Positions 8,138 through 16,914 of a stretch of 64,000 nucleotides of DNA are shown piece by piece (position 1 is the stretch's first letter; every line of letters starts with the position of its first letter). Source of the DNA: Salinirussus salinus (GTDB taxonomy: Archaea; Halobacteriota; Halobacteria; Halobacteriales; Haloarculaceae); assembly GCF_009831455.1 (NCBI RefSeq), contig NZ_WOWO01000001.1:558001-622000 (forward strand). Reading direction: 5' to 3'. Position numbers and translations under genes: made by a program. The notes beneath the pieces were generated by a model, which did not search any database, was not told where the DNA came from, and saw only the letters and a program-made list of their open reading frames with translations.

Positions 8138-8872
8138 TCACGATAGCGTCCCGACGACCCACAGCCACCGCTGCTCGACGGTCCCCGAAAGCGGTTCCAG
8201 CAACTCGCGCGCCCGCTCCACACGTTCATCCGGCGGGAGTCTCGGGTAGAGGCGGGCGGCCATCGCCGGGATGGCGTGAAAGCGCCTGACGTCCGCGGCG
8301 GTCGTCGCAAAGCGCCAGGTCCCGGTCGCGACGTCGAACTCCCCTTCGAGCGCCGCCCGAACCTCGTCGGCACCCGTCGGGGACCGCGAGTCGCGCTCCA
8401 GGCTGGCGAAGACTCCCTCGCCGTCCGCGGTGACCCAGCCGAGCGGCGCCGTGGCGCCGACGACCCCCTCCGACCCCAGGACGCGGGCGGCCTCCCGGGC
8501 CGCGACGGCGGGGTCGGGGACCAGAAAGAGCGAGGCGGTGAAGGCGACGGCGTCGGCGGCCCCGTCGACGAGCGGGAGCCGGTCGACGTCTGCCTGGACC
8601 GGGTGGCCGTCACCGCGGCCGACGGCCCGGAGCATCTCCCGGCTGACGTCGACGGCCACGACCCGCTCCGTCCGCTCGCCGGCCGCGAAGACGCGGCTGC
8701 TCGCGCCCGTCCCGGCACCGGCGTCGACGACCGTCCGCAGACGCGCGTCGGCGCGGGCCCGCAGTTCCGCGTCGAGCAGGCGCGCGAGGGTCTCGAACCG
8801 CCCGGTCCGGCGCTCGTAGGCCTCGTAGGCCGAGACGCTGTCGTCGAAGTTCGCCCGGACGACCTCCTTCAT
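8138..8872 (-). CDS. class I SAM-dependent methyltransferase
   Basis: This protein of about 244 residues has the Rossmann methyltransferase motif I VVDAGAGTGASSRVF, then motif II VVAVDVSREML and a motif-IV-like AVAFTASLFLVPDP. The layout resembles UbiE/BioC-type methyltransferases, but the substrate cannot be told. The start is set at MKEVVRANFD (8872) rather than an in-frame ATG 17 codons upstream, because the upstream residues look non-homologous and would run into the promoter of the divergent DUF420 gene. It stands alone in its orientation. Confidence 0.8.
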   Translation of the reverse strand: MKEVVRANFDDSVSAYEAYERRTGRFETLARLLDAELRARADARLRTVVDAGAGTGASSRVFAAGERTERVVAVDVSREMLRAVGRGDGHPVQADVDRLPLVDGAADAVAFTASLFLVPDPAVAAREAARVLGSEGVVGATAPLGWVTADGEGVFASLERDSRSPTGADEVRAALEGEFDVATGTWRFATTAADVRRFHAIPAMAARLYPRLPPDERVERARELLEPLSGTVEQRWLWVVGTLS

Positions 8873-8959
8873 GCCTCCGACTGTGGCGGCCGGCTGATAG
8901 TGATTTCCCTCCGAACTCGACACCGCAAGGGAGTTTTGCCTCCGCGCCTACCTCCGGGT

Positions 8960-9592
8960 ATGGCAGTCGCCGACCGCATGCAATCGACGCTCCGGGCGCG
9001 GCCGGGCGCCGTCACGGCCGTGCTCTCGGTCATCGGATACGTCCTCGTCGGGAGCGCGCTCAACGGCGTCCTCCCGCTGTTTCCCGAGCTCTCCCGGGAC
9101 ACCGTCCTCCTCTTCAGCCACCTCATCGCCGGGATCAACACGCTGGCACTCGCCTCGATCCTCGCCGGCGTCTACTTCATCCGCAATCGCGAGTACCGCA
9201 AGCACCGCGCCGCCATGCTCACCGCTTTCGGGCTCATCGTCCTCTTCCTGTTTTTCTACCTCTGGAAGACCGGCGGCGGCTTCGAGAAGTCTATCGTCGC
9301 CCCCGAGGCAGTGACGCTGGTCTATCTGGTGATGCTGGGGATCCACATCCTGCTCTCGGTCGTCGCCGTCCCCGTGGTGCTCTATGCCGTGATCCTCGGG
9401 CTGACACGCTCCGTCGAGGAGCTGAAGGAGACCCGCCACGCGCAGGTCGGCCGGGTCGCGGCGGCCGCCTGGGCAGTCAGCCTCTTTCTGGGCGTCGTCA
9501 CCTATCTCCTCCTGAACCACGTCTACTCCTGGGAGGTCCGGGAGGCCACGGCGCTGCTGGTGCTCGTCGCCGCGCCCCGGCTGCGGCGGTAA
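8960..9592 (+). CDS. DUF420 family membrane protein (first copy)
   Basis: This 210-residue integral membrane protein has about five to six hydrophobic segments and the DUF420 pattern: SHLIAGINTLALASILAGVYFIRNREYRKHRAAM around the second and third segments, and a final WAVSLFLGVVTYLLL. DUF420 genes often sit beside cytochrome oxidase assembly genes, as here, and conserved histidines suggest a heme or copper role, but the function is unproven. The C-terminus extends about 20 residues beyond the usual end. A second, divergent copy lies at 42323-42880. The start ATG at 8960 begins a typical MAVADRMQ N-terminus; longer in-frame extensions upstream overlap another gene. Confidence 0.85.
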   Translation: MAVADRMQSTLRARPGAVTAVLSVIGYVLVGSALNGVLPLFPELSRDTVLLFSHLIAGINTLALASILAGVYFIRNREYRKHRAAMLTAFGLIVLFLFFYLWKTGGGFEKSIVAPEAVTLVYLVMLGIHILLSVVAVPVVLYAVILGLTRSVEELKETRHAQVGRVAAAAWAVSLFLGVVTYLLLNHVYSWEVREATALLVLVAAPRLRR

Positions 9593-9699
9593 CGGCCCGG
9601 CAGTCGGCTCCGGCGGCAGCCGCTCGGCAGGGTTGGGACTACGCCGCCGCTCGTGTGGAACATCCGTCGCGACACGACGCCGTCTGAAACAGATCCGGG

Positions 9700-10116
9700 T
9701 CAGCGAACGACGATGACCGTAACCGGAGAACGCCGGACGACGTTCTCGGCGACGTTCCCGAGCAACACGCGGGAGACGCCCTCCCGGCCGTGACTTCCGA
9801 CGACGATCTCCGACACGTCGTGTTCCTCCGCGAACGAAACGATCTCCCTGGAGGGCTTGCCGACGACGGTCTCGACCCGGAACTCCACGTCCTCCGTCTC
9901 CAGCACCGCTTTGAGGTCCTCGGACAGCTCGGTCGTCTTCTCGTGTTGCATCTCTTTGAGCCGCTCCTGGATCATATCCAGCCCCGCCTCGATCATCCCG
10001 TCGGCCGCTTCGATGACCCGCAACAGAACGATCTCCTCCCCGTCAGCGGCTTTGATCGCACGCTTTACCGCTTTCTGTGCCGGGTGGGACCCGTCGTAGG
10101 CCACGAGGATCGACAT
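9700..10116 (-). CDS. universal stress protein (UspA family)
   Basis: This 138-residue single-domain UspA protein begins MSILVAYDGSHPAQKAVKRA. The ATP-binding G-x2-G-x9-G(S/T) motif is near its end: VVGSHGREGVSRVLLGNVAENVVRRSPVTV. A charged coiled stretch (MIQERLKEMQHEKTTELSEDLK) fills the middle. Family members bind ATP or act in stress survival. The ATG at 10116 is the first that gives the canonical N-terminus; the frame stays open upstream without homology. It is a single gene convergent with DUF420. Confidence 0.9.
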   Translation of the reverse strand: MSILVAYDGSHPAQKAVKRAIKAADGEEIVLLRVIEAADGMIEAGLDMIQERLKEMQHEKTTELSEDLKAVLETEDVEFRVETVVGKPSREIVSFAEEHDVSEIVVGSHGREGVSRVLLGNVAENVVRRSPVTVIVVR

Positions 10117-10187
10117 ACGACTACTCGACGCCGGGCGAAAATAAACCCCGCCTCTTGCCGGATCGCCGTCCGACTTCGGGGCCCCGT

Positions 10188-10949
10188 TCAGTCGGTGGTC
10201 GGCAGCGCGCGCGCCCCGACCGCCAGCGCCAGCACGGCCAGCACGGCGAGCACCGCCAGCATCGTCGCGGGGTCGCCGACGCCCGTCCCGTCGCCGGTGT
10301 AGGTGACCGCGCGCACCCCCCGCGAGAAGTAGGTCAGCGGCGACAGCTCCGTGGGCAGCCACGCGGGCAGGAGACTCCGCGGAACGAACGTCTCGGAGAG
10401 AAAGAGCAGCGGGAGCGCGACGGTGTTGCTCGCCGCGATCACGCCGTCCTGGGAGTCGGCGAGCGCGCCCAGCAGTGCCCCCACCCCACAGAACAGCGCG
10501 ACGCCGAGGACGACGAAGGGCACGAGCAGGGCAAGTGTCGGCGAGAGGGGAAGCGAGACGCCCGTGAGGCCGACAAGCAGCCCCAGAAGCAGGAGGCCGG
10601 CCGCGCCGATGACGGCGACGTTGACGAGCGTGCCGGCGAGCAGCCACTCGACCCGCGAGAGCGGCGTCGTCGCCAGCTTCTCGAAGCGGTTGCCCTCGCG
10701 GTGGCGGGCTACCTCGCTGCCCACCCGCGAGAGCGGCGTGAACAGCACCACCACGGCCAGATACCCCGGCACGTACCAGCCCGCGGGCTCCGCGAAGAGC
10801 CCGCCCGCCGCCTGCGCCTGCACGAGCACGCCGAAGATGAGGACGACCAGGAAGGGAAAGACGAAGGTGAAGAAGACGGCGGTGCGCCGGCGGAGGAAAC
10901 TCCGCGAGGCGGCGACGAACTCCCCGCGGACCCGTCCGAGCCGGCTCAC
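10188..10949 (-). CDS. ABC-2 type transporter permease
   Basis: This 253-residue membrane protein of six hydrophobic segments has an ABC2_membrane layout: an N-terminal cytoplasmic helix (FVAASRSFLRRRTAVFF), a loop with a REGNRFEKLATTPLSRVEWLLAG coupling-helix motif, and a C-terminal YFSRGVRAVTY. It pairs with the ATPase gene upstream, whose last 4 bp it overlaps. The substrate is unknown. Similar pairs beside ctaB and coxB genes in haloarchaea resemble the NosFY type linked to copper or heme-copper oxidase assembly; here that link rests on neighbourhood only. Confidence 0.88.
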   Translation of the reverse strand: MSRLGRVRGEFVAASRSFLRRRTAVFFTFVFPFLVVLIFGVLVQAQAAGGLFAEPAGWYVPGYLAVVVLFTPLSRVGSEVARHREGNRFEKLATTPLSRVEWLLAGTLVNVAVIGAAGLLLLGLLVGLTGVSLPLSPTLALLVPFVVLGVALFCGVGALLGALADSQDGVIAASNTVALPLLFLSETFVPRSLLPAWLPTELSPLTYFSRGVRAVTYTGDGTGVGDPATMLAVLAVLAVLALAVGARALPTTD

Positions 10950-11926
10950 GCCACCGCCTCCTCGGCGACGGCCTCGCCCTCGACGACCCGCTGGCCGGTC
11001 AACTCGAGGTAGACGTCCTCGAGGTCGGGCTCGGTCCAGGTCAGCGAGTCGTAGCGCACCCCGGCGCCCGAGAGCCGGTCGGCGACCGTCCCGACCTCCT
11101 CGGGCGGGACCCCCCGAACGGTCAGCCGGCCGTCGCGGCGCTCGACCGGGTAGCCGAGCTCCGGCAGGCCCGGCATCTCGGCCGCGTCGGGCGTCGCGGC
11201 CGTGCCGCCCCCATCGCTCCCGGAGCCGCCCCCACCGCCCCCACTGGTCAGCCGGACCCGCAGGAGGCTGTCGCCGCCGTGTTCCGCGACGAGCCGCTCG
11301 GGCGTGTCGACCGCGAGCAGGCTGCCGTCGGTCATCAGGCCGACCCGGTCGGCCAGCCGCTGGGCCTCCTCCATGTAGTGGGTGGTCACGAGCACCGTCG
11401 CCCCGGCCTCGGCGCGGGCCGAGAGCAGGTCCCAGAGCTGGCGGCGGCCGGCGGGGTCGATGCCAGTCGTCGGCTCGTCGAGCACGAGCAGGTCGGGGTC
11501 GTTGACCAGCGCCGTCGCCACGCAGGTCCGGCGCTGTTGCCCACCGGAGAGGTTCTCGTAGTAAGTGTCGGCGTCACCGGCCATCCCCACGTCTTCGAGG
11601 ACGGCTTCGACCGGCCGGCGGTCGTCGTAGAGGCTGGCGTAGTAGGCGAGCAGTTCGCGAGCGGTCAGCCGCGCCGGCGGGTCGAAGTTCTGCGGGAGGA
11701 GGCCGACGCGCTCGCGGGCCACCGCCCGGGGGTCCTCGCCGAACAGCTCGACGCGACCCTCGGCGTCGGTCGTGCCCACGAGCGCCCGGACGAGCGTGGT
11801 CTTCCCCGCGCCGTTGGGCCCGACGAGCCCGAACACCTCCCCCTCCTCGACGCTGAGCGAGACGCCGTCGACGGCGACCGTGTCGCCGTAGGCCCGCGAG
11901 ACGTCCTCGGCGACGATGGCTGTCAT
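10946..11926 (-). CDS. ABC transporter ATP-binding protein
   Basis: This 326-residue nucleotide-binding subunit has Walker [10 protein letters not shown] (residues 36-44), a Q-loop in GLLPQNFDPP, the signature LSGGQQRR, Walker B LLVLDEPT and an H-loop in LVTTHYMEEA. A C-terminal DUF4162-like domain follows a low-complexity Gly/Ser linker (TSGGGGGGSGSDGGG). The ATG at 11926 starts the canonical MTAIVAEDVSRAYG; the frame extends 24 codons further upstream without homology. It overlaps the permease gene by 4 bp, so the two form a two-gene exporter operon. Confidence 0.92.
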   Translation of the reverse strand: MTAIVAEDVSRAYGDTVAVDGVSLSVEEGEVFGLVGPNGAGKTTLVRALVGTTDAEGRVELFGEDPRAVARERVGLLPQNFDPPARLTARELLAYYASLYDDRRPVEAVLEDVGMAGDADTYYENLSGGQQRRTCVATALVNDPDLLVLDEPTTGIDPAGRRQLWDLLSARAEAGATVLVTTHYMEEAQRLADRVGLMTDGSLLAVDTPERLVAEHGGDSLLRVRLTSGGGGGGSGSDGGGTAATPDAAEMPGLPELGYPVERRDGRLTVRGVPPEEVGTVADRLSGAGVRYDSLTWTEPDLEDVYLELTGQRVVEGEAVAEEAVA

Positions 11927-11978
11927 GTCCGGTCCTGCGTGTGGGGCGGCAAAATGCCGTTCGGTCAGCGCCCGGCGG

Positions 11979-12071
11979 TCAGCCTGCGAGCAGCGCAACC
12001 ACGAACCCGACGACGATCAGCAGGACTACGAGCACGAGTCCGTAGAACATGAACCGGTCCGCGCCCTCCAT
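11979..12071 (-). CDS. 30-residue single-span membrane microprotein
   Basis: This open frame is too short for usual gene callers. It starts ATG (12069-12071) and ends TGA (11979-11981). The peptide has a short polar head (MEGADRFMFYG) and then one uninterrupted hydrophobic helix of about 19 Leu/Val/Ile residues, ending ALLAG. It sits 52 bp upstream of the ABC ATPase start, on the same strand, so it may be its first co-transcribed gene. Haloarchaea encode many single-span microproteins of this kind. A chance frame is possible, but an all-hydrophobic helix in 70% G+C DNA with a clean start and stop favours a gene. Confidence 0.5.
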   Translation of the reverse strand: MEGADRFMFYGLVLVVLLIVVGFVVALLAG

Positions 12072-12165
12072 GCGCTCTGGTTATGCTTCTACCCGCTTGA
12101 CCGTGACGCCGGAATGATGGGGGTGTCCATCCGCCGGATCCGCCGGTCCCGCGGCCGCGACCCGG

Positions 12166-12396
12166 CTACAGCGCCGCCCGGACCGCGCGGACGATCCCGT
12201 CCACGTCGAAGGCCTCCTCCTGCTTGTCGTAGACCGTCTCGCCGTCGACGCGGACCTCGAACACGCCGCCGTCGCCCATCACCAGCCGGAACTCGTCGAT
12301 CTCCGCTTCGAGTGCCCCCAGGACTGCCGTCTCCACATCCAGCGCGCGCCGCCGGAACTCACAGGGGACGCAGTACTCCAGTTCGACCGTGGTCAT
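12166..12396 (-). CDS. Rdx/SelW-family thioredoxin-like protein
   Basis: This 76-residue protein of the Rdx (SelT/SelW/SelH) family has a thioredoxin-like fold with the redox motif C-V-P-C at residues 9-12 (ELEYCVPCEFRRRA). The FEVRVDGETVYDKQ strand-turn is characteristic of the family. The cysteines replace the selenocysteine of animal SelW. Its redox partner is unknown. It lies 54 bp before the end of the next minus-strand gene and follows the heme-synthase cluster, which suggests a link to respiratory-chain redox maintenance; that is inferred. Confidence 0.85.
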   Translation of the reverse strand: MTTVELEYCVPCEFRRRALDVETAVLGALEAEIDEFRLVMGDGGVFEVRVDGETVYDKQEEAFDVDGIVRAVRAAL

Positions 12397-12450
12397 GGTC
12401 GCGGATAGGCCGCGGGCGGACTCGAAGCTGTCGACTCCGGCCGGAACGGC

Positions 12451-13146
12451 TCACCCGTCGCCGCGGACGAGGCTCGGCCGCCAGGTCAGCAGGACCACCG
12501 TCACCCCGAACACGGCCGTCGAGAGGAGATAGGAGTTGGCGTAGGTGAAGCCGGCGATGGCGCTCCCGCTCCCCGCCAGGCCGGAGGCCAGGCCGGCGAC
12601 GACCGGGAAGGTACAGGAGACACAGGAGAAGAGGCCGAGGACGCCGCCGGCGAGCGCGCTCGCGGCGTCCAGCGCGGTGACGTAGACGAGGTAGGCGAGC
12701 GCCGCGAACCCGACCAGCTTGTAGGGGAGGACGACGAGGCTGAACAGCGAGCCGCTGTAGAAGAAGGCGGGGTTCCAGCCCGGCGGGAGCTGGAGGACGT
12801 TCAGGTAGGAGCTCGTCACGCCGCTGGGGCCGTTGACGATGCCGCCGAAGACCGCGAGCAGCCCGAAGTAGCCGACGGCGACGGCGGCCGCGGTGGCCTT
12901 CTTCCGGGAGGGGGCGGCGGGGACCTCCGTGTGCATCACTGCCCAGCCGGAAAGGTTGATCCAGACGAACGGGATGACCGCGAAGAGGGGGTCCCGGAGC
13001 GTCACGTCCGTCGCGAGGGTGTAGTAGCCAACCAGGATCAGGAACTCGGCGTTGAGAACCATCGCCCAGTAGACGGCTGTCCGGCGGTCGGGCCGGAGCC
13101 CGGCCAGTCGCTCGCGCCAGCCGGCCAGCGTGGCGTCCGCGCTCAT
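12451..13146 (-). CDS. conserved haloarchaeal membrane protein next to heme O synthase
   Basis: This 231-residue protein has about seven hydrophobic segments. It starts MSADATLAGWRERL, and its GTDR-free segments include GLFSCVSCTFPVVAGLASGLAGSG, with a Cys-Val-Ser-Cys pair inside a helix. Its first codons overlap the stop of the CtaA-CtaB gene by 4 bp (13143-13146), so the two are translationally coupled. I recognise it only as a haloarchaeal conserved gene found at this position. The intramembrane CxxC-like pair suggests metal or thiol chemistry in oxidase assembly, but this is speculative. Confidence 0.75.
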   Translation of the reverse strand: MSADATLAGWRERLAGLRPDRRTAVYWAMVLNAEFLILVGYYTLATDVTLRDPLFAVIPFVWINLSGWAVMHTEVPAAPSRKKATAAAVAVGYFGLLAVFGGIVNGPSGVTSSYLNVLQLPPGWNPAFFYSGSLFSLVVLPYKLVGFAALAYLVYVTALDAASALAGGVLGLFSCVSCTFPVVAGLASGLAGSGSAIAGFTYANSYLLSTAVFGVTVVLLTWRPSLVRGDG

Positions 13147-14543
13147 AGCACCAGCCCGTCGACCACGATGGCCAGCAGGACGGTCCCGAGGTAGGCGTTC
13201 GAGGCGTGGAAGGCCCGGAACGCAGCCGCTTCGGTCTGCTCGCGGTGCAGGCGGACCACGGCCCAGACGAAGACGGCCCCCACTGCCGTGCTGGCGGCGG
13301 CGGAGAGCCAGCCAAGCGGCGTCAGCCAGATCAGCGCTGCCGCGGCCACGAGCGTCAGCCCGGCCCACAGAAGGATGTGCTTGCGCGTGGCCGTCTCGCC
13401 CCTGACGACGGGCATCATCGGGAAGCCCCCGCGGGCGTAGTCGTCCTTGTACGCGAGCGCGAGGTTGTAGAAGTGGGCGGGGGTCCAGACGAAGATGAGC
13501 CCGGCCAGAAGCAGCCCCGGCAGGCCGACCTCGCCGGTGACGGCGGCCCAGCCGATGAGCGCCGGCAGGGCGCCCGCCGCGCCGCCGATGACGGTGTTCT
13601 GGACGGTGTTGGGCTTGAGCAGGAGGGTGTAGACGACGCTGTAGAAGAGTATCGCGGTGAGGCCCAGCAGCGCGGCCAGCAGGTTCACCTGCAGGAAGAG
13701 CCCGAGCGACAGGGCCACGAGCAGGCCGCCGAAGGCGACGGCGTTGCGGACGGGGATGGCCTGGGTGACCGTCGGTCGGTCGTCGGTCCGGGACATCCGG
13801 CGGTCGCGGTCGCGCTCCAGCACGTGGTTGAACGTCCCGCTCGCGCCGATGGCGAGCACGCCGCCACCGAGTGTCAGGACGATGGTCCGGGCCGACAGCC
13901 CGTCGGGCCCGGCCGCCAGCGCCATCGCCGCCGCCGCGACGAGCGCGAGCAGCCACATCAGCCGCGGCTTCATCAGCCGGAAGTACGCGTACAGCCGGTC
14001 CGAAAGCGAGAGGTCCGGCGCCGCCGACGGCGTGGGCTCCGGAGCCGACTCCGCGCTGCCGAGTCCGGACGGCGGCGCGGACGCGGGGCCGACGGGGTCG
14101 TCGTCGCCGCCGGTCTCGGCCTCGAGGCGCCAGGCCAGCGCGAACAGGAAGGCGGCGAAAATACTCATCCCGACGAGGAGGTGGAGGCCGGGAAGCGGCA
14201 GCGCGCCGCCCGAGACCGCGACCCAGGCGCCGATGCCGACCTGGACCGGATAGAGCGCGAGGCCGGCCGCGCCCGCCAGGCGGACGCGGCGGCTGTCGTC
14301 ACGGAGCGCGGTGAGTCCCGCGGCGAGCACGGCGACGCCGACGAGCGCCGCGAGCGCGCGGTGGCCGACGGCGACCAGCACCGTCGGTGCCGAGAGGTCA
14401 CCGGCACAGAGCGGCCAGGACTGGCAGGCACGGGCGGCGTCCGCGATCCCCGCAGTGGCGCCGGCGACGACCAGCAGGTAGACGCCGGCGACCGCCGCGG
14501 CGTACAGCGTCGCCGGACGCGGACGCCATCGGGTGCCCGTCAT
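13143..14543 (-). CDS. ctaB: fused heme A synthase-like (COX15/CtaA) and heme O synthase (CtaB)
   Basis: This 466-residue membrane protein joins two enzymes. Residues about 1-145 form a four-helix half of COX15/CtaA, with a His in VAVGHRALAALVG, a second in GLHLLVG, and a CQSWPLC pair. A Pro/Ala-rich linker follows (about 150-175). Residues about 180-466 form protoheme IX farnesyltransferase, with the prenyl-PP motif NHVLERDRDRRMSRT and the second YNLALAYKDDYARGGFPMMP. The CtaB part converts heme B to heme O. The fusion is known in haloarchaea. A full CtaA has eight helices, so the half module may need a partner. It starts the operon with the downstream membrane protein. Confidence 0.93.
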   Translation of the reverse strand: MTGTRWRPRPATLYAAAVAGVYLLVVAGATAGIADAARACQSWPLCAGDLSAPTVLVAVGHRALAALVGVAVLAAGLTALRDDSRRVRLAGAAGLALYPVQVGIGAWVAVSGGALPLPGLHLLVGMSIFAAFLFALAWRLEAETGGDDDPVGPASAPPSGLGSAESAPEPTPSAAPDLSLSDRLYAYFRLMKPRLMWLLALVAAAAMALAAGPDGLSARTIVLTLGGGVLAIGASGTFNHVLERDRDRRMSRTDDRPTVTQAIPVRNAVAFGGLLVALSLGLFLQVNLLAALLGLTAILFYSVVYTLLLKPNTVQNTVIGGAAGALPALIGWAAVTGEVGLPGLLLAGLIFVWTPAHFYNLALAYKDDYARGGFPMMPVVRGETATRKHILLWAGLTLVAAAALIWLTPLGWLSAAASTAVGAVFVWAVVRLHREQTEAAAFRAFHASNAYLGTVLLAIVVDGLVL

Positions 14544-14545
14544 AC

Positions 14546-15757
14546 CTAGGTCTTTGAGTTGGGATACTTAGTCCCCGCGTTTCCGCCCGTCTCCGGAGCC
14601 GGTGTCCCCTCGCCTCCGGCCTCCTCTTCCAGGACGGCCGCGACGGGGTCCTCGCCCTCCCCGACGGTCACGGTGTGGCCCGCCCCCCGGGGCAGCGCTC
14701 CCGCCTGGACCCGCTCGCGGGCCACCTCGCTGCCCGGCCCGCCGGTGTCGACACAGACGTCGGCCTCCCCGAGCAGCCGGTCGAGGTCCTCCGTCACCGC
14801 GGGGGCCGTCGGGTCGCCGAATGCAGGGACGGTGACGACCGGACAGTCAAGCCCGCGTGCCGCCTCCGCGGCGGCGTCACCCTCGGGGACGGGCCCGAGA
14901 CTCACGGTACAGCCGGCCCGCCAGAGCGCGCTCACCGCCCGGGCCCCGGCCCGGCCGCCGCCGGCGACGTGGACCCGCAGGCCCCGCTCGGGGCGGTCCC
15001 GCAGCGCCGTCACGGTTGGGGCTCCGGTCGCGGGGTCGACCTCCACGGCGGCGGCCGTCCCGAAGACGGCCTCGAGAGCGTCCGCGGTGAGCACCTCCGC
15101 GGGCGGCCCGGCGGCACGGATCTCCCCGCCCGAGAGCAGGCAGACCCGGTCACAGAAGCGGGCCGCCAGGTCGAGGTCGTGGATGGCCGCCAGCGCCGTC
15201 CGGCCCTCGCTCACCAGGTCGGCGACGAGGCCGAGCATCCGGACCTGGTGGTCGATGTCGAGGCTGGCAGTGGGCTCGTCGAGCAGCAGGGCGGGGGTCT
15301 CCTGCGCGAGCGCGCGGGCGAGCAGGACGCGGCGGCGTTCGCCGCCGCTGAGCGAGCCGATGTCGCGGTCGCGAAACCGGGCGACGCCGGTCCGCTCCAT
15401 CGCTCGCTCGACGGCGTCGCTCCCGTCGGACCAGTCCAGCCGGGAGCGGTGTGGCGTCCGCCCCATCTCGACGACCCGCTCGACGGTGAAGTCGAAGGCG
15501 ACCGAGCCGTCCTGTGGCACCGTGGCCACCAGCCGGCTGACCGCCTCGGAGGCGGTCTCGGCGACCGGCCGGCCGTCCAGGGTGACGGCTCCACCGTCCG
15601 GTTCGAGCACGCCGTTGATACACCGCAGCAGGGTCGTCTTCCCGGCGCCGTTCGGGCCGACGAGGCCGACGAACTCCCCGTCCCCGACGCGGAGAGTCAC
15701 ACCCTCCAGCACCTCGGTCCCTCCGAGCGCGAGTTCGACCCCCTCGGCGCGGATCAC
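14546..15757 (-). CDS. btuD: cobalamin ABC transporter ATP-binding protein, with extra C-terminal Rossmann-like domain
   Basis: Residues about 1-250 form the ATPase of a FecCD-type importer: Walker [10 protein letters not shown] (about 34-42), signature LSGGERRRV, Walker B ALLLDEPT and switch His in AAIHDLDL. Residues about 270-390 are an added domain beginning [16 protein letters not shown], a glycine-rich Rossmann loop, with CPVVTVPAF further on. Long BtuD proteins of about 400 residues are usual in haloarchaea. The GTG at 15757 overlaps the permease stop (GTGA, 15754-15757) and fixes the start. B12 specificity follows from the neighbouring BtuF-like and BtuC-like genes and is probable, not proven; heme or siderophore import is the alternative. 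Confidence 0.88.
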   Translation of the reverse strand: MIRAEGVELALGGTEVLEGVTLRVGDGEFVGLVGPNGAGKTTLLRCINGVLEPDGGAVTLDGRPVAETASEAVSRLVATVPQDGSVAFDFTVERVVEMGRTPHRSRLDWSDGSDAVERAMERTGVARFRDRDIGSLSGGERRRVLLARALAQETPALLLDEPTASLDIDHQVRMLGLVADLVSEGRTALAAIHDLDLAARFCDRVCLLSGGEIRAAGPPAEVLTADALEAVFGTAAAVEVDPATGAPTVTALRDRPERGLRVHVAGGGRAGARAVSALWRAGCTVSLGPVPEGDAAAEAARGLDCPVVTVPAFGDPTAPAVTEDLDRLLGEADVCVDTGGPGSEVARERVQAGALPRGAGHTVTVGEGEDPVAAVLEEEAGGEGTPAPETGGNAGTKYPNSKT

Positions 15758-16854
15758 AGCGCGTGCACCTCCCGCTTGCGCAGCAGGTAGAGGAAGAAGG
15801 GGGCGCCCACCGCGGCGGTGACGATGCCGACGGGCAGTTGTTCGGGGCCGGCGCGGGCGAGCGTGTCCGCGAGCACGAGGAAGGTCGCGCCACCGAGCGC
15901 GCTCGCGGGCAGGAGCACGCGGTGGTCCGGCCCGACGAGCAGGCGCATGATATGAGGGACCACGAGGCCGACGAAGCCGATGACGCCCGCGACCGCGACC
16001 CCGGCTGCGGTGACGACGCTGGCGGCCGCAAGCAGCAGCCGCTTGGTCCGTTCGACCTCGACGCCCAGCGTGTGGGCGTCCTCCTCGCCGAGCAGGAGCG
16101 TGTTCATCTCGCGTGCGTACGTGAGCAGGAGGACGAAGCCGAGCACGGCGACCGGCAGCGTCGCGCCCACCTCCCCCCAGGTGGTGTTGTAGAGGTGCCC
16201 CATCAGCCAGAGCACGGCCTGTTCGAGGCTGTCGCCGGACTGCAGGAGGAGATAGGAGATGACCGCACCCAGAAGCGTCTGGACGGCGACGCCGGCCAGT
16301 AGGAGGGTGGCGACGGGGGTCCGGCCGCCCTCGCTTGCGATCAGGTAGACCGCGAAGGCGGTGACGAGCGCGCCGACGAAGGCGGCCGTCTGGAGTCCGA
16401 ACGGGAGGGACAGCGGCAGGGCGATTGTCGCCACCGCACCCACGGCAGCGCCCGAGGAGACGCCGATGATCGAGGGGTCGGCCATCGGGTTCCGGAAGAA
16501 GCCCTGCATGACGGTGCCCGCGGCCGCCAGCGAGAAGCCCACCACGGCCGCCAGCGCGATCCGCGGGAGCCGCAGGCTCCGGACGATCGTCTCCGCGCTC
16601 CCGTCGACCTGGAAGTCGAAGAGGTAGGTGTACTGCAGGTCGACGGTCGGGAACGGCATACTGAGGGTGCCCACGCCCGCGGCGGCGGTGTTGAGGTCGA
16701 CACCCGTCGGTATCCCGACCGCGTTCAGGCTGGCCCTGGCGACCGTTCCCGGCGCGAGCGCGACCGGCCCGACCATCGCGCTCCCGACGACCGCGACACA
16801 CAGCGCGCCGAGCAACCCGGCCGACCAGGCGGCGGCGCGAGCAGTGGTCCGCAT
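15754..16854 (-). CDS. btuC: cobalamin ABC transporter permease (FecCD family)
   Basis: This 366-residue permease has about ten hydrophobic segments and the FecCD/BtuC signatures [34 protein letters not shown], with the conserved RLPR and the N-P-(L/M)-A-(D/E)-P loop, and later [17 protein letters not shown] with the cytoplasmic coupling region. It is transcribed away from btuF, with 60 bp between the two starts. A CCTAAAG box lies about 20-26 bp before its ATG, which suggests a near-leaderless transcript. Its last bases overlap btuD, so the ATPase is co-translated. Confidence 0.9.
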   Translation of the reverse strand: MRTTARAAAWSAGLLGALCVAVVGSAMVGPVALAPGTVARASLNAVGIPTGVDLNTAAAGVGTLSMPFPTVDLQYTYLFDFQVDGSAETIVRSLRLPRIALAAVVGFSLAAAGTVMQGFFRNPMADPSIIGVSSGAAVGAVATIALPLSLPFGLQTAAFVGALVTAFAVYLIASEGGRTPVATLLLAGVAVQTLLGAVISYLLLQSGDSLEQAVLWLMGHLYNTTWGEVGATLPVAVLGFVLLLTYAREMNTLLLGEEDAHTLGVEVERTKRLLLAAASVVTAAGVAVAGVIGFVGLVVPHIMRLLVGPDHRVLLPASALGGATFLVLADTLARAGPEQLPVGIVTAAVGAPFFLYLLRKREVHAL

Positions 16855-16914
16855 CTCTCAGCAACTCCGATTGCTTTAGGCAAATATTTGTTGCATAAGT
16901 CCGACCGGGTGGGT
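16855..16914. promoter_or_regulatory. bidirectional btuF / btuC promoter with central palindrome
   Basis: Only 60 bp separate the divergent starts. The perfect palindrome CAAATATTTG is at 16881-16890, and outer arms GCAAC (16861-16865) and GTTGC (16890-16894) form a wider dyad. A TTGCATAAG box (16890-16898) could serve btuF, and a CCTAAAG box read on the other strand (about 16874-16880) could serve btuC. One operator could therefore switch both directions together. No riboswitch fits in so short a gap. Confidence 0.5.

Noticed and set aside
16855-16914. Cobalamin riboswitch upstream of btuF or btuC
   Set aside because: Only 60 bp separate the two starts. A cobalamin aptamer needs far more sequence and no B12-box was found.
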